Assembly: GCA_002748355.1 (NCBI GenBank)
Contig: PDSF01000033.1
Span: 60,073-124,072, forward strand
Source: Planctomycetota bacterium
GTDB lineage: Bacteria > Planctomycetota > UBA1135 > GCA-002748355
DNA length: 64,000 nucleotides
Direction of reading: 5' to 3'
Each line of letters starts with the position of its first letter. Position 1 is the first letter of the stretch. Below are positions 9,081 to 16,997 of the stretch, one piece after another. Made by a program: the position numbers and the translations under genes. A model generated the notes under the pieces. It was not told the origin of the DNA, made no database searches, and was given only the letters and a program-made list of their open reading frames with translations.

Positions 9081-10190
9081 ATGCGCGTACCACTCCTGGA
9101 TCTGAAACGTCAATACCAAGAGATCGGAGCCGAGCTGGAGGCCACGGCCTGCCGCGTCCTCGCCTCGGGGAACTACATCCTCGGAGACGAAGTCAGCGCC
9201 TTCGAAAAGGAGGCCGCAGCCAAGCTGGGCGCCAAACACGGCCTCGGCGTCAGCTCCGGCACCGATGCTTTGATCTGCGCCTTGATGGCCTTGGATATTG
9301 GCCCCGGTGACGAGGTCATTTGCCCGAGCTACACCTTCTTCGCGACGGCTGGCTGCATCGCGAGATTGGGAGCCAGACCGGTATTCGTCGACTGCGAGCC
9401 CCAGACGCTCAACCTCAGCGCCCAGTTGGTCGAGGCCGCCCTAAGCCCCAAGACCAAAGCCGTAATCGCCGTGCACCTCTTCGGGCGCGCTGCCGACACC
9501 GAAGCGATTCGCAGCGTGCTCGACCCGAAGGGCATCCCACTGGTCGAGGATGCTGCCCAAGCCATTGGCAGCGAGCTGCGCGGCAAGCCCTGCGGTTCGC
9601 TCGGCAAGGTCGCCTGCTTCTCGTTTTTCCCCTCCAAGAACCTCGGCGCCTGCGGGGACGGCGGCCTGGTTACCACCAACGACAGCGAACTACACGCGAG
9701 GATGCTCCGCCTGCGCAACCACGGCATGGCCGCACAGTACGAGCACCACGAAGTCGGCGGCAACTTCCGCCTCGACGCCCTGCAGGCAGCTCTTCTTCGC
9801 AAGAAGCTCCAGTACTTGGACCAATGGAACGAGGCCCGTCGCGCCAACGCTCGACGCTGGGTGCAACTCTTCGCCGACAAGGGGCTGGCCGAGTTCGTGC
9901 GCTGCCCTGAGGACGATCCGCAGAAGCACAGTTATCACCAGTACGTGGTGCGCGTCCGTGCAGAGCAGCGCGACGGCGCGCTGACAGCCCTGCAAGAAGC
10001 CGGTGTCGGCAGCGCGGTCTATTACCGCCTACCCCTACACCGGCAGCCCTGCTTCCAGCCCAACTCGGCGCATTGCCCCGAAGCCGATGTAGCGAGCCGG
10101 GAGTCCATCGCACTACCGATCTTCCCGGAACTGCGGGCAGAAGAGCAGGAATACAGCGTGGACGTACTGGCGAAGGCGCTTCTGCCCTGA
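9081..10190 (+). CDS. DegT/DnrJ/EryC1/StrS family PLP aminotransferase
   Basis: Sugar aminotransferase that aminates a keto group of a nucleotide-activated sugar for surface polysaccharide. The PLP lysine is Lys186 in SFFPSKNLGACGDGG; other family motifs are GVSSGTDAL, CPSYTFFATAG, DAAQAIGS and NHGMAAQYEHHEVGGNFRLD. The length of 369 is typical. A clear gaggggagagag SD precedes the ATG. It is divergent from the aldolase/SDR gene and lies 240 bp upstream of the hydrolase/amidotransferase operon on the same strand, so it may serve that operon. Confidence 0.9.
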   Translation: MRVPLLDLKRQYQEIGAELEATACRVLASGNYILGDEVSAFEKEAAAKLGAKHGLGVSSGTDALICALMALDIGPGDEVICPSYTFFATAGCIARLGARPVFVDCEPQTLNLSAQLVEAALSPKTKAVIAVHLFGRAADTEAIRSVLDPKGIPLVEDAAQAIGSELRGKPCGSLGKVACFSFFPSKNLGACGDGGLVTTNDSELHARMLRLRNHGMAAQYEHHEVGGNFRLDALQAALLRKKLQYLDQWNEARRANARRWVQLFADKGLAEFVRCPEDDPQKHSYHQYVVRVRAEQRDGALTALQEAGVGSAVYYRLPLHRQPCFQPNSAHCPEADVASRESIALPIFPELRAEEQEYSVDVLAKALLP

Positions 10191-10401
10191 ATCAGCCTGC
10201 CTGAATCAAGGCTCGCCCAGCATGACGTAAGGCCAACGCAAGGGTATGGGCCCGCCCGCCAACCCCATGCTCATGGAATAAGGCTGCGCCCCCCAGCACC
10301 CCACCCCAAGGAGCCCAGGGGAGCACCGCAGAAAGGCCCATGACATCAGGGGCTAGCGTCAGAGGAATCGCTATTTCATGCGTTCTTGCCCAGACGCCGA
10401 T

Positions 10402-10420
10402 GGTATATCGTAGGTATACC
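10402..10420. promoter_or_regulatory. Inverted repeat ggtata-N7-tatacc, candidate operator
   Basis: A perfect 6-bp inverted repeat (10402-10407 and 10415-10420) with a 7-bp spacer. It forms an AT-richer island in a GC-rich stretch and ends 10 bp before the preferred ATG (10431) of the hydrolase operon. The spacing is that of a dimeric repressor site, or of a hairpin near the ribosome site. If translation began at 10386 it would instead be coding. No regulator gene is adjacent. Confidence 0.3.
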
Positions 10421-10430
10421 GCCAGGGCAG

Positions 10431-11261
10431 ATGCAGCCAGGAGAAGCTCAAAACTCGACGAATTGGCGTGAGGAGCATCGCTACCACAAGCATGCCGGGG
10501 AGCAGCTCTACACTGCCACACACCACACGAGCGACTCATCCAAAGGCTCTGTCCTGATGATCCCCACGCTCGCTCCCGAGCGGGTGATGAGCATGGTCTC
10601 TTGGGTGCGCTTCGCCCGCTACCTCGCAGCGAACGGCTACAGCGCACTGCGCTTCGATCCTCGCGGTGTAGGCGAGAGCAGCGGTGATTTTACAAACACC
10701 AGCTTCGATAGCCTGCTCGCAGACGCCAGCTTCGCCGCCAGCTTGGCTCCAGAAAGCCCGCTACACCTCCTCGGGCTTCGCACCGGCGCACTGACCGCGG
10801 CCGAGCTCTTCGCCCAAGGCACAGGCGACTCCCTACTGCTTTGGGAGCCTCCAGCAGATGCCCACACGGCCCTCTATGAGCTTCTCCGCATCCGTATCGC
10901 GATGAACCAATCTGTGCAGGACCTGCAGCGCCGCCCCACCCGCGACGACTACGTCCGAATCCTCGATGAAGGCGGCAACGTCGAGGTCGAAGGCTATCTG
11001 ATCGGGCCAGCACTCTGGCTCAGCTCAAAGCAGCGAGCACTCCAACTCCCAGCGCCCGAGGAAACCCGCGCCTGGCATGTCTTGCAGCTAGGACGCAAAG
11101 CGCCCGCAGTCGAACTGCCGGCCGAACGCCTGACACAGTTGCCCATCCCTAGGCCTCCGTTCTGGGCCCACGGGCCACAGCTGGTCCCGAACCTGGACCT
11201 GCTTTTCGAACACAGCGTCCGTTTCTTCGACCGGGCCCACAGCGAGGCGAGGCTCGCATGA
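10431..11261 (+). CDS. Alpha/beta-hydrolase-fold protein, exosortase-A-associated hydrolase 2-like, nucleophile missing
   Basis: 276 residues from the ATG at 10431, which has aggg 6 nt upstream; the frame extends to 10386. The hydrolase fold is shown by LMIPTLAPERVMS, LRFDPRGVGESSG (oxyanion/strand motif) and a nucleophile-elbow position reading HLLGLRTGAL. The usual G-x-S-x-G is G-L-R-T-G at about 115-119, so the catalytic serine is absent. From memory, the exosortase-A-associated hydrolase 2 family also carries a GLRxGA elbow. First gene of a tight operon; the next gene starts 4 bp before its stop. Possibly a scaffolding or non-hydrolytic partner of the next protein. Confidence 0.65.
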   Translation: MQPGEAQNSTNWREEHRYHKHAGEQLYTATHHTSDSSKGSVLMIPTLAPERVMSMVSWVRFARYLAANGYSALRFDPRGVGESSGDFTNTSFDSLLADASFAASLAPESPLHLLGLRTGALTAAELFAQGTGDSLLLWEPPADAHTALYELLRIRIAMNQSVQDLQRRPTRDDYVRILDEGGNVEVEGYLIGPALWLSSKQRALQLPAPEETRAWHVLQLGRKAPAVELPAERLTQLPIPRPPFWAHGPQLVPNLDLLFEHSVRFFDRAHSEARLA

Positions 11262-12196
11262 GGCGCCAGATCCTGAGTTTCGCCATCCAAGGCGAACGCT
11301 GCATCGGCACCTGCCATGCCCCGATGAACTGGTCGCCACAGACAACGCTGAGCACGCCGCTGGCCTTGGTTTCCTTCAATTACGGCCAAGCTCCCCGATC
11401 GGGACACGGCGCCCTGGCAGCGAAACTCAGCGACACCCTAGCCGCCCTCGGTATCCCAGCCTTCCGCGTCGATGCCCCCGGGCTCGGCGACAGCACTGGG
11501 GTGCTGCCGATGCGCGAGGACCATTACTGGCAGCAAATGGAACTGGGCGAACAACTACCCTTCGCACGCGACCTCCTCGATCGACTCCAGCAAAAGTACG
11601 GGATTGAGAGCTTCCTCCTAAGCGGCCTCTGTGGCGGCGCCGTCACCGCCATACGTACGGCCGCCGAACAAACGAAGCGCGTGCTCGGCCTGGTCCTACT
11701 TGAGCCCACCTTTCTTCTTACCCGCTCCGCCGAAGAACTACGCGCCCGCCGCATTCTCGACACCAAGACCCTGGACGATGGCCTATTGACCATCCGAGCT
11801 CGGCTCTTCTCCCCACGCTCCTGGGGCCGGGCCATCTGCGGACGTTCCAAAACCAAGCACCACCTGGGGGTTCTCTGGCAGAGCGCAATACGCAGCGCCT
11901 CAGAACTCTTAGGCAAAACGAGGCTCCCCGAAGACAGCAATCTCGACCTGATCGAACGTTGGCAGCGCACCCTCGGCGCACAAATCCCGACCCTACTCTT
12001 CGCCGCCGGTGGTGGTCCGCTTCAGGCGCAAGCTCGCCGGGTCTATGAACGTGTATTGAGTGCCCGCGAGCGATCATGGGTGCAGTGGGAAACCCTCCCC
12101 GGCGCCAATCACACCTTAACCACCGGAGAAGTACACCCGATCGTGCAGAGCGTGACCTTGGATTGGATCCGAGGACGCCTGGGGCAGGCCATATAA
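11258..12196 (+). CDS. Alpha/beta hydrolase with Cys at the nucleophile elbow, exosortase-A-associated hydrolase 1-like
   Basis: 312 residues. Hydrolase-fold markers are LALVSFNYGQAPRSG near the first strands, FRVDAPGLGDSTG, and an elbow LLSGLCGGAVTA in which Cys125 takes the place of the usual Ser. The C-terminal LPGANHTLTT provides a candidate catalytic His. As I recall, exosortase-A-associated hydrolase 1 proteins have a comparable GLC elbow. ATGA overlap with the previous gene, and the asparagine-synthase gene begins directly after its stop, so co-translation is likely. A thioesterase or acyl-transfer role on the ACP two genes downstream is a reasonable inference but is not shown. Confidence 0.7.
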   Translation: MRRQILSFAIQGERCIGTCHAPMNWSPQTTLSTPLALVSFNYGQAPRSGHGALAAKLSDTLAALGIPAFRVDAPGLGDSTGVLPMREDHYWQQMELGEQLPFARDLLDRLQQKYGIESFLLSGLCGGAVTAIRTAAEQTKRVLGLVLLEPTFLLTRSAEELRARRILDTKTLDDGLLTIRARLFSPRSWGRAICGRSKTKHHLGVLWQSAIRSASELLGKTRLPEDSNLDLIERWQRTLGAQIPTLLFAAGGGPLQAQARRVYERVLSARERSWVQWETLPGANHTLTTGEVHPIVQSVTLDWIRGRLGQAI

Positions 12197-14137
12197 ATGT
12201 GCGGCATCGCTGGGAGCTGGAGCCTGACAGGAGCCCTACCAAAGCCCGAAGCGGCTGAGCGAATGCTCTCCGCCCTCCAGCACCGAGGCCCTGATGCCTC
12301 CGGAAGCTGGAGCGGTCCCGGCGTATGGCTTGGGCACACACGCCTATCGATCATCGATATCGCGGGTGGCCTGCAGCCGATGCACCTCGAAGAGCGCGAC
12401 CTGACCCTCAGCTTCAATGGCGAGATCTTCAACCATGTCGAGCTACGGCAGGAGCTGGAGCAGCTAGGGCACCGCTTTCGCACCCACTCAGACACCGAGG
12501 TCCTACTACATGCCTTCGCCGAGTGGGACACGGACTGCGTACAACACCTCAACGGCCAATGGGCCTTCGCCATCTACGATGGGCATCGCCGAAGGCTCAT
12601 CCTCTCCCGCGACCGTCTCGGCATCCGACCGCTCTACTATGCGAAGGCAGAGGAGCGCCTCCTCTTCGCCAGCGAAATCTCCGCACTCTTCGCTGAAGGC
12701 AGCCTCGAGGTTCGCCTCGACCCGCTGGGGCTACGCCACTGCTTCACCCACTGGTTCCCAGTGGCTCCACAAACGGCCTTTGTCGGCGTTCAAGAGCTCC
12801 GGCCGGGGCACAGTCTCATCGTGGATTCCGCGGGCGAACACCTTGAGCACTACTGGGAGCTGGGCTTCGACGAGGTGGACCAACAGCGCTCGCGCCAATC
12901 CTGGGCAGAAGAACTCCGAGCACTACTCGACGACGCCACCCGGCTGCGCCTCCGGCGCAGTGACGTTCCCGTCGGCGCCTACTTGAGCGGCGGCCTCGAT
13001 TCTTCGGCAACGGTCGCGCTTGCCCGCCGCCATGCAGAGAGCAAGCTCCAAACCTTCTCCGTCGCCTTCGAAGACCCCGAATACGACGAGCGGAGCTTCC
13101 AACAGCTACTCGCCCGCGACTTCCATGTCGATCACCATCAGTTCGTCTGCACCAAGGACGAGATCTGTCGCCGCTTCCCCGAAGTCGTGCGCCATGCAGG
13201 CACAACGCTGCTGCGCACAGCCCCCGCGCCGCTCTTCCTTCTCGCCGAACGAGTGCGGGCAGCAGGCTTCAAGGTCGTGCTGACCGGAGAAGGCGCCGAC
13301 GAAATGCTCGGTGGCTACGACATATTCAAGGAGTGCAAGATCCGGCGTTTTTGGGCTCGGCAGCCAAGCTCCACTTGGCGACCAAAGCTGTTGCAGCGCC
13401 TCTATCCCTGGCTGCCCCGCCTGCAACGCCAAGGGCCAAAGTTCCTTGGCCGTTTCTTCCGCGTTCGACAGGAAGATCTCACCAGCCCTTGGTTCTCGCA
13501 CTTGCCGCGCTGGCACACGACGAAAAGCACCCAGCTGTTCTTCCGCACCGATCTGCGCCAGGCCTGGGCACAAGAGCCCGAGGCTGCCGAGGAGGCGCTC
13601 CGGCCACAGCTGCCAGCAAACTTTTCCAACTGGACCAGCTTCGCCCAAGCGCAGTGGATCGAATCGCGAAGCTTCTTGCCCGGCTACCTGCTGTCATCGC
13701 AGGGCGATCGTATGGCCATGGCCGCAAGCATCGAAGGTCGCTTCCCCTTCCTCGACCATCGCATCGCCGAATTCGCCAGTCGCATGCCACCCCGCATCAA
13801 GATGCACGGCCTGGATGAGAAGCGTGTACTCAAAGACGCCGTCGGCGCTGAGCTGCCGACAGCCATCACCAATCGCAAAAAACAGCCCTACCGCGCTCCT
13901 GAGGCGAACTGTTTTTTTGACACAGATAAAGGGCGCGCTCGCTCAGATTGGGTCGAGGAACTGGCCTCGCCAGCGGCCTTAGAGCGCCTTGGCATCTTCG
14001 ACCCCGGGCGAGCTGGCCGATTACTCAACAAGGCTCGTGCCGGCAGGGTCGTTTCGCCGAGAGACGGCATGGCGGTCATCGCTCTGCTATCGACTCAGCT
14101 ACTCGCCAGCGAGTTCTCCGCTCAAGCACCTCTCTGA
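12197..14137 (+). CDS. Asparagine synthase (glutamine-hydrolysing)-type amidotransferase
   Basis: 646 residues with both AsnB domains intact. The N-terminal class II glutaminase has Cys2 exposed after Met removal (MCGIAG), QHRGPDASG, and SFNGEIFNH. The ATP-pyrophosphatase domain has LSGGLDSS at 263-270, LTGEGADEMLGGY and EGRFPFLDHRIAEF. Genuine AsnB makes asparagine, but paralogues in surface-polysaccharide and exosortase-A loci (eps amidotransferase) amidate other carboxylates. The setting between two hydrolase-fold proteins and an ACP favours the latter. It starts on the base after the upstream stop. A short gap of 27 bp leads to the ACP gene. Confidence 0.88.
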   Translation: MCGIAGSWSLTGALPKPEAAERMLSALQHRGPDASGSWSGPGVWLGHTRLSIIDIAGGLQPMHLEERDLTLSFNGEIFNHVELRQELEQLGHRFRTHSDTEVLLHAFAEWDTDCVQHLNGQWAFAIYDGHRRRLILSRDRLGIRPLYYAKAEERLLFASEISALFAEGSLEVRLDPLGLRHCFTHWFPVAPQTAFVGVQELRPGHSLIVDSAGEHLEHYWELGFDEVDQQRSRQSWAEELRALLDDATRLRLRRSDVPVGAYLSGGLDSSATVALARRHAESKLQTFSVAFEDPEYDERSFQQLLARDFHVDHHQFVCTKDEICRRFPEVVRHAGTTLLRTAPAPLFLLAERVRAAGFKVVLTGEGADEMLGGYDIFKECKIRRFWARQPSSTWRPKLLQRLYPWLPRLQRQGPKFLGRFFRVRQEDLTSPWFSHLPRWHTTKSTQLFFRTDLRQAWAQEPEAAEEALRPQLPANFSNWTSFAQAQWIESRSFLPGYLLSSQGDRMAMAASIEGRFPFLDHRIAEFASRMPPRIKMHGLDEKRVLKDAVGAELPTAITNRKKQPYRAPEANCFFDTDKGRARSDWVEELASPAALERLGIFDPGRAGRLLNKARAGRVVSPRDGMAVIALLSTQLLASEFSAQAPL

Positions 14138-14164
14138 CCCCATACTCCATCAAGGCCGATTCCC

Positions 14165-14425
14165 ATGAATGCCGAGATTGAACAGAAGCTGCGCGACTTC
14201 ATCGTCGAGACCTTTCTCTTCGGCGAAGACGACCCCAATCTCCTTAACGACTCCTCCTTCATCGAACTGGGGGTCATCGACTCGACCGGAGTCCTGGAGG
14301 TCGTCGAGTTCGTCGAAGACAGCTTCGGTCTCAGCGTCGCCGATGACGAGCTGGTCCCGGAAAACTTTGACTCCATCGGCCAGCTCAGCGAGTTCATCTG
14401 CAGCAAGAAAGGAAGCCCAGCATGA
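14165..14425 (+). CDS. Acyl carrier protein
   Basis: 86 residues, acidic, predicted four-helix carrier. The phosphopantetheine site is Ser40 in GVIDSTGVLEVVEF, the DS motif at the start of helix II. It is not next to fatty-acid synthesis genes; instead it sits between an amidotransferase and a NadE-like enzyme, with an AMP-forming ligase two genes on. It probably carries the substrate of this operon: loaded by the ligase, amidated or transferred by the other enzymes. The downstream gene overlaps by ATGA. Confidence 0.88.
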   Translation: MNAEIEQKLRDFIVETFLFGEDDPNLLNDSSFIELGVIDSTGVLEVVEFVEDSFGLSVADDELVPENFDSIGQLSEFICSKKGSPA

Positions 14426-15393
14426 GCGCGATCTTCTCGCCTGAGGTTCTGGTCTTTGACGAACAAGCCGAGATTGAACGACTCTGCACCTGGATCCGGA
14501 ATGTTGTCGGCAAGCAGCTCGGACGCCGTGGCGCCGTCGTGGGCCTCTCCGGCGGCATCGATAGCTCGGTCGTCGGCGCCCTCTGCGTCAAGGCTCTCGG
14601 CCCTAAACGGGTCTTCGGCCTCCTGCTCCCCGAACACGACTCCAGCAGCGAGACAACACCGCTCGGCCGGCAACTCGTCGAGCACCTTGGCATCGACCAT
14701 CGTGAAGAGTCGATTTCGGCCATTCTCGAAGGCGCGAACGGCTACCACCGACGCGATGAATCGATCCGGCAAACCCTGCCCGAGTATGGTGAAGGCTGGA
14801 AGAACAAGATCGTCCTGCCACCGGCCACAGATGGGACCTACCGCATCTTCCAGCTGGTAGCCCAGGACCCGAGCGGCAAGGAATATCGCGAGCGCATGAA
14901 CAGCGACTCCTATCTCGGCGTCGTTGCGGCGACCAATTTCAAGCAGCGCTCGCGCACGATGCTCCAGTACTACTGGGCCGACCGGCTGGTCTATGCCGTT
15001 GCCGGGACCCCCAATCGCCTTGAGTTCGATCAGGGCTTCTTCGTCAAGGGCGGCGACGGACTCGCAGACTTCAAGCCGATCGTGCACCTCTACAAAACCC
15101 AGGTCTACGCCCTCGCCAAGGCGCTAGAGCTGCCGGCGGAGATCCAGGGCCGCTCGCCAACCACCGACACCTATTCGCTGCCACAGTCGCAAGACGAGTT
15201 CTACTACTCACTGCCCTGGAAGCGCATGGACCTGGCGCTCTGGGCCTACGATCACCAGATCTCGGCGGCGGAGGCCGCTCCGGTTCTCGAGCTCGACCCA
15301 GAGCAGGTCGAGCACGTCTACCGTGACATCGAATCAAAGCGCAAGGTTGCTTCCTATCTGCACGCAGCGCCCGTGACACCGACGACCAAGTGA
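14422..15393 (+). CDS. NadE-like ATP-pyrophosphatase (NAD synthase family, no glutaminase domain)
   Basis: 323 residues. The P-loop-like motif VGLSGGIDSSVVGAL (SGGIDSS at 43-49) and LYKTQVYALAKALELP match NH3-dependent NAD synthases. Other NadE motifs are altered: the usual GTxNKSE is GTPNRLEFDQGFF, and the PPSAGLWxGQTDE region is PTTDTYSLPQSQDEFYYSLP. There is also an insertion around 95-140. It lacks the nitrilase-type glutaminase of NadE2, so ammonia would have to be free or come from the neighbouring amidotransferase. Operon position suggests it adenylates and amidates a carboxylate other than NaAD; true NAD synthase remains possible. Confidence 0.75.
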   Translation: MSAIFSPEVLVFDEQAEIERLCTWIRNVVGKQLGRRGAVVGLSGGIDSSVVGALCVKALGPKRVFGLLLPEHDSSSETTPLGRQLVEHLGIDHREESISAILEGANGYHRRDESIRQTLPEYGEGWKNKIVLPPATDGTYRIFQLVAQDPSGKEYRERMNSDSYLGVVAATNFKQRSRTMLQYYWADRLVYAVAGTPNRLEFDQGFFVKGGDGLADFKPIVHLYKTQVYALAKALELPAEIQGRSPTTDTYSLPQSQDEFYYSLPWKRMDLALWAYDHQISAAEAAPVLELDPEQVEHVYRDIESKRKVASYLHAAPVTPTTK

Positions 15394-16937
15394 GAACCCA
15401 GCTGCCTGCCGACGAAGAACTCCTGCACACGCGTTTCTTCGAGCATTGCCGCCAAAGCCCCGAGGACCCGGCCTTACGCACCCGGGCCGGCGACATCTCC
15501 TATGGCGAACTCGGCCGGCAAGTCGAGCGCTTTGCCTCGCAACTACTCGCGCACGGCTTCGAGCCAGGTGGCCGTGTCGCAGTTCTCCTCGATAACGGGC
15601 CGGAGTATCCGATAGCGATCTACGGCACCCTGGCCGCTGGCGGCGTCGTCGTACCGCTCTGCCCAGACAGCAAAGGCCAGGCCCTTCGCTGGATGCTGGG
15701 GCATGCGGATGTGCAGGTCTTGGTCAGCGGGCCACGTAGCACCCGCCTCATCGTGAGTAGCGACTGGGAGCTTCCTCCCAAGACCCAAGTCATCGTCAGC
15801 GGCTCCCAGTATCCGAAGGACGATGTCCGCTTCACCGGCCTGGATGAAGTATTGGCAACAACGGCGCCTTTCACGCCTCCCACGATCACCGGTGAAGCAC
15901 TCGCGGCGATCCACTACACCTCCGGCACCACTGGACACCCCAAGGGGGTCATGCTCGAGCACCGCCAGCTCACGAGCAACGTCCGCTCGATCATCGAATA
16001 CCTGGGGCTCGTGCCCAGAGACGTCATCGGCCTCACCCTTCCCCTGTACTACGCCTACGGATCTTCGGTCCTACACACCCACCTGGCGAGTGGTGCCTGC
16101 ATCGCCTTCGTAAGCTCCTTGGCCTATGCCCAGCGCAGCCTCGAAGAACTGGTCTGCATGGGCGCCACCGGCTTCAGCGGGGTGCCCGCCTCCTTCGCCA
16201 AACTCGTGCCCCTGCAGGAGAAGATGCAGCTCGAGATGCCAGCGCTGCGCTACCTGACCCAGGCAGGGGCCGGAATGTCCAAGCAGTTAACACAGCGGGC
16301 ACTCGCCGCCTGGCCTGAGGCCGAACTCTACATCATGTATGGACAAACCGAGGCTTCGGCACGCCTGGCCTGGCTCCCCCCCGACAGGCTGGCGCAGAAG
16401 CTCGGCTCGGCAGGAAAGCCCATCCCAGGCGTCGAACTCAGCATCATCGACAGCGAAGGCAACCCAGTGCCGCCGGGGCAAGACGGCGAAGTCCTCGCTC
16501 GTGGCCCCAGCATCATGCGGGGGTATTGGCGCGACCCTGAAGCCAGCGCCAAGGCACTGCGCTTTGGCGGCTTGTGCACTGGCGACATCGGGCACCTTGA
16601 CGAAGACGGTTTCCTCTGGCTGATCGGGCGCCAGAGCGAGCTGATCAAGTCCGGCGGGCACCGCATTGGTCCTGGCGAGATCGAAGCCGCGCTGCTGCGG
16701 CATCCGGCGGTCGCCGAATGCGGAGTCGCGGGATATCCGGATGAGGAGCTGGGCGAGGCGATACACGCCTTCGTGGTGCTCGCCGAGGGCACGAGCGCAA
16801 CGGCAACGGCGCTACAACGGCACTGCCTCAAGGAGCTGCCGCGTTTCAAGCTGCCAAGCGCGGTGCACTTCGTGCAGGAACTCCCGCGCACAGCCAGCGG
16901 CAAGCTGCAGCGACGCCGACTCTCGTTCTCCAGCTAG
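15390..16937 (+). CDS. AMP-forming acyl-CoA/acyl-ACP ligase (ANL superfamily)
   Basis: 515 residues with GTG start overlapping the previous stop (GTGA). Adenylation-domain motifs: A3 YTSGTTGHPKGV, A5 YIMYGQTEAS, A7 LCTGDIGHLDEDGFLW, A8 IGRQSELIKSGGHRIGPGEIE and A10 PRTASGKLQRR with the catalytic lysine. It activates a carboxylic acid as acyl-AMP and transfers it to CoA or to the phosphopantetheine of the nearby ACP. An exosortase-A-associated AMP-forming ligase is known with similar neighbours. Last gene of the operon; the anti-sigma gene converges 60 bp downstream. The substrate is unknown. Confidence 0.87.
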   Translation: MRTQLPADEELLHTRFFEHCRQSPEDPALRTRAGDISYGELGRQVERFASQLLAHGFEPGGRVAVLLDNGPEYPIAIYGTLAAGGVVVPLCPDSKGQALRWMLGHADVQVLVSGPRSTRLIVSSDWELPPKTQVIVSGSQYPKDDVRFTGLDEVLATTAPFTPPTITGEALAAIHYTSGTTGHPKGVMLEHRQLTSNVRSIIEYLGLVPRDVIGLTLPLYYAYGSSVLHTHLASGACIAFVSSLAYAQRSLEELVCMGATGFSGVPASFAKLVPLQEKMQLEMPALRYLTQAGAGMSKQLTQRALAAWPEAELYIMYGQTEASARLAWLPPDRLAQKLGSAGKPIPGVELSIIDSEGNPVPPGQDGEVLARGPSIMRGYWRDPEASAKALRFGGLCTGDIGHLDEDGFLWLIGRQSELIKSGGHRIGPGEIEAALLRHPAVAECGVAGYPDEELGEAIHAFVVLAEGTSATATALQRHCLKELPRFKLPSAVHFVQELPRTASGKLQRRRLSFSS

Positions 16938-16997
16938 AAGCCAATCCGTTCGACGCAGCCACTCCTGCCCCCCGAAAGAACCCTCCGCTCGAAAGAT

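Noticed and set aside
10192..10647. 151-codon minus-strand frame overlapping the start of the first hydrolase gene
   Set aside because: No motif, no SD and head-on overlap with a gene that has clear homology features; the part in the gap (10192-10400) is not convincing alone.
14422..15393. Calling this gene plain nadE
   Set aside because: Two substrate-binding motifs differ and the operon context is unusual, so only the family level is given.
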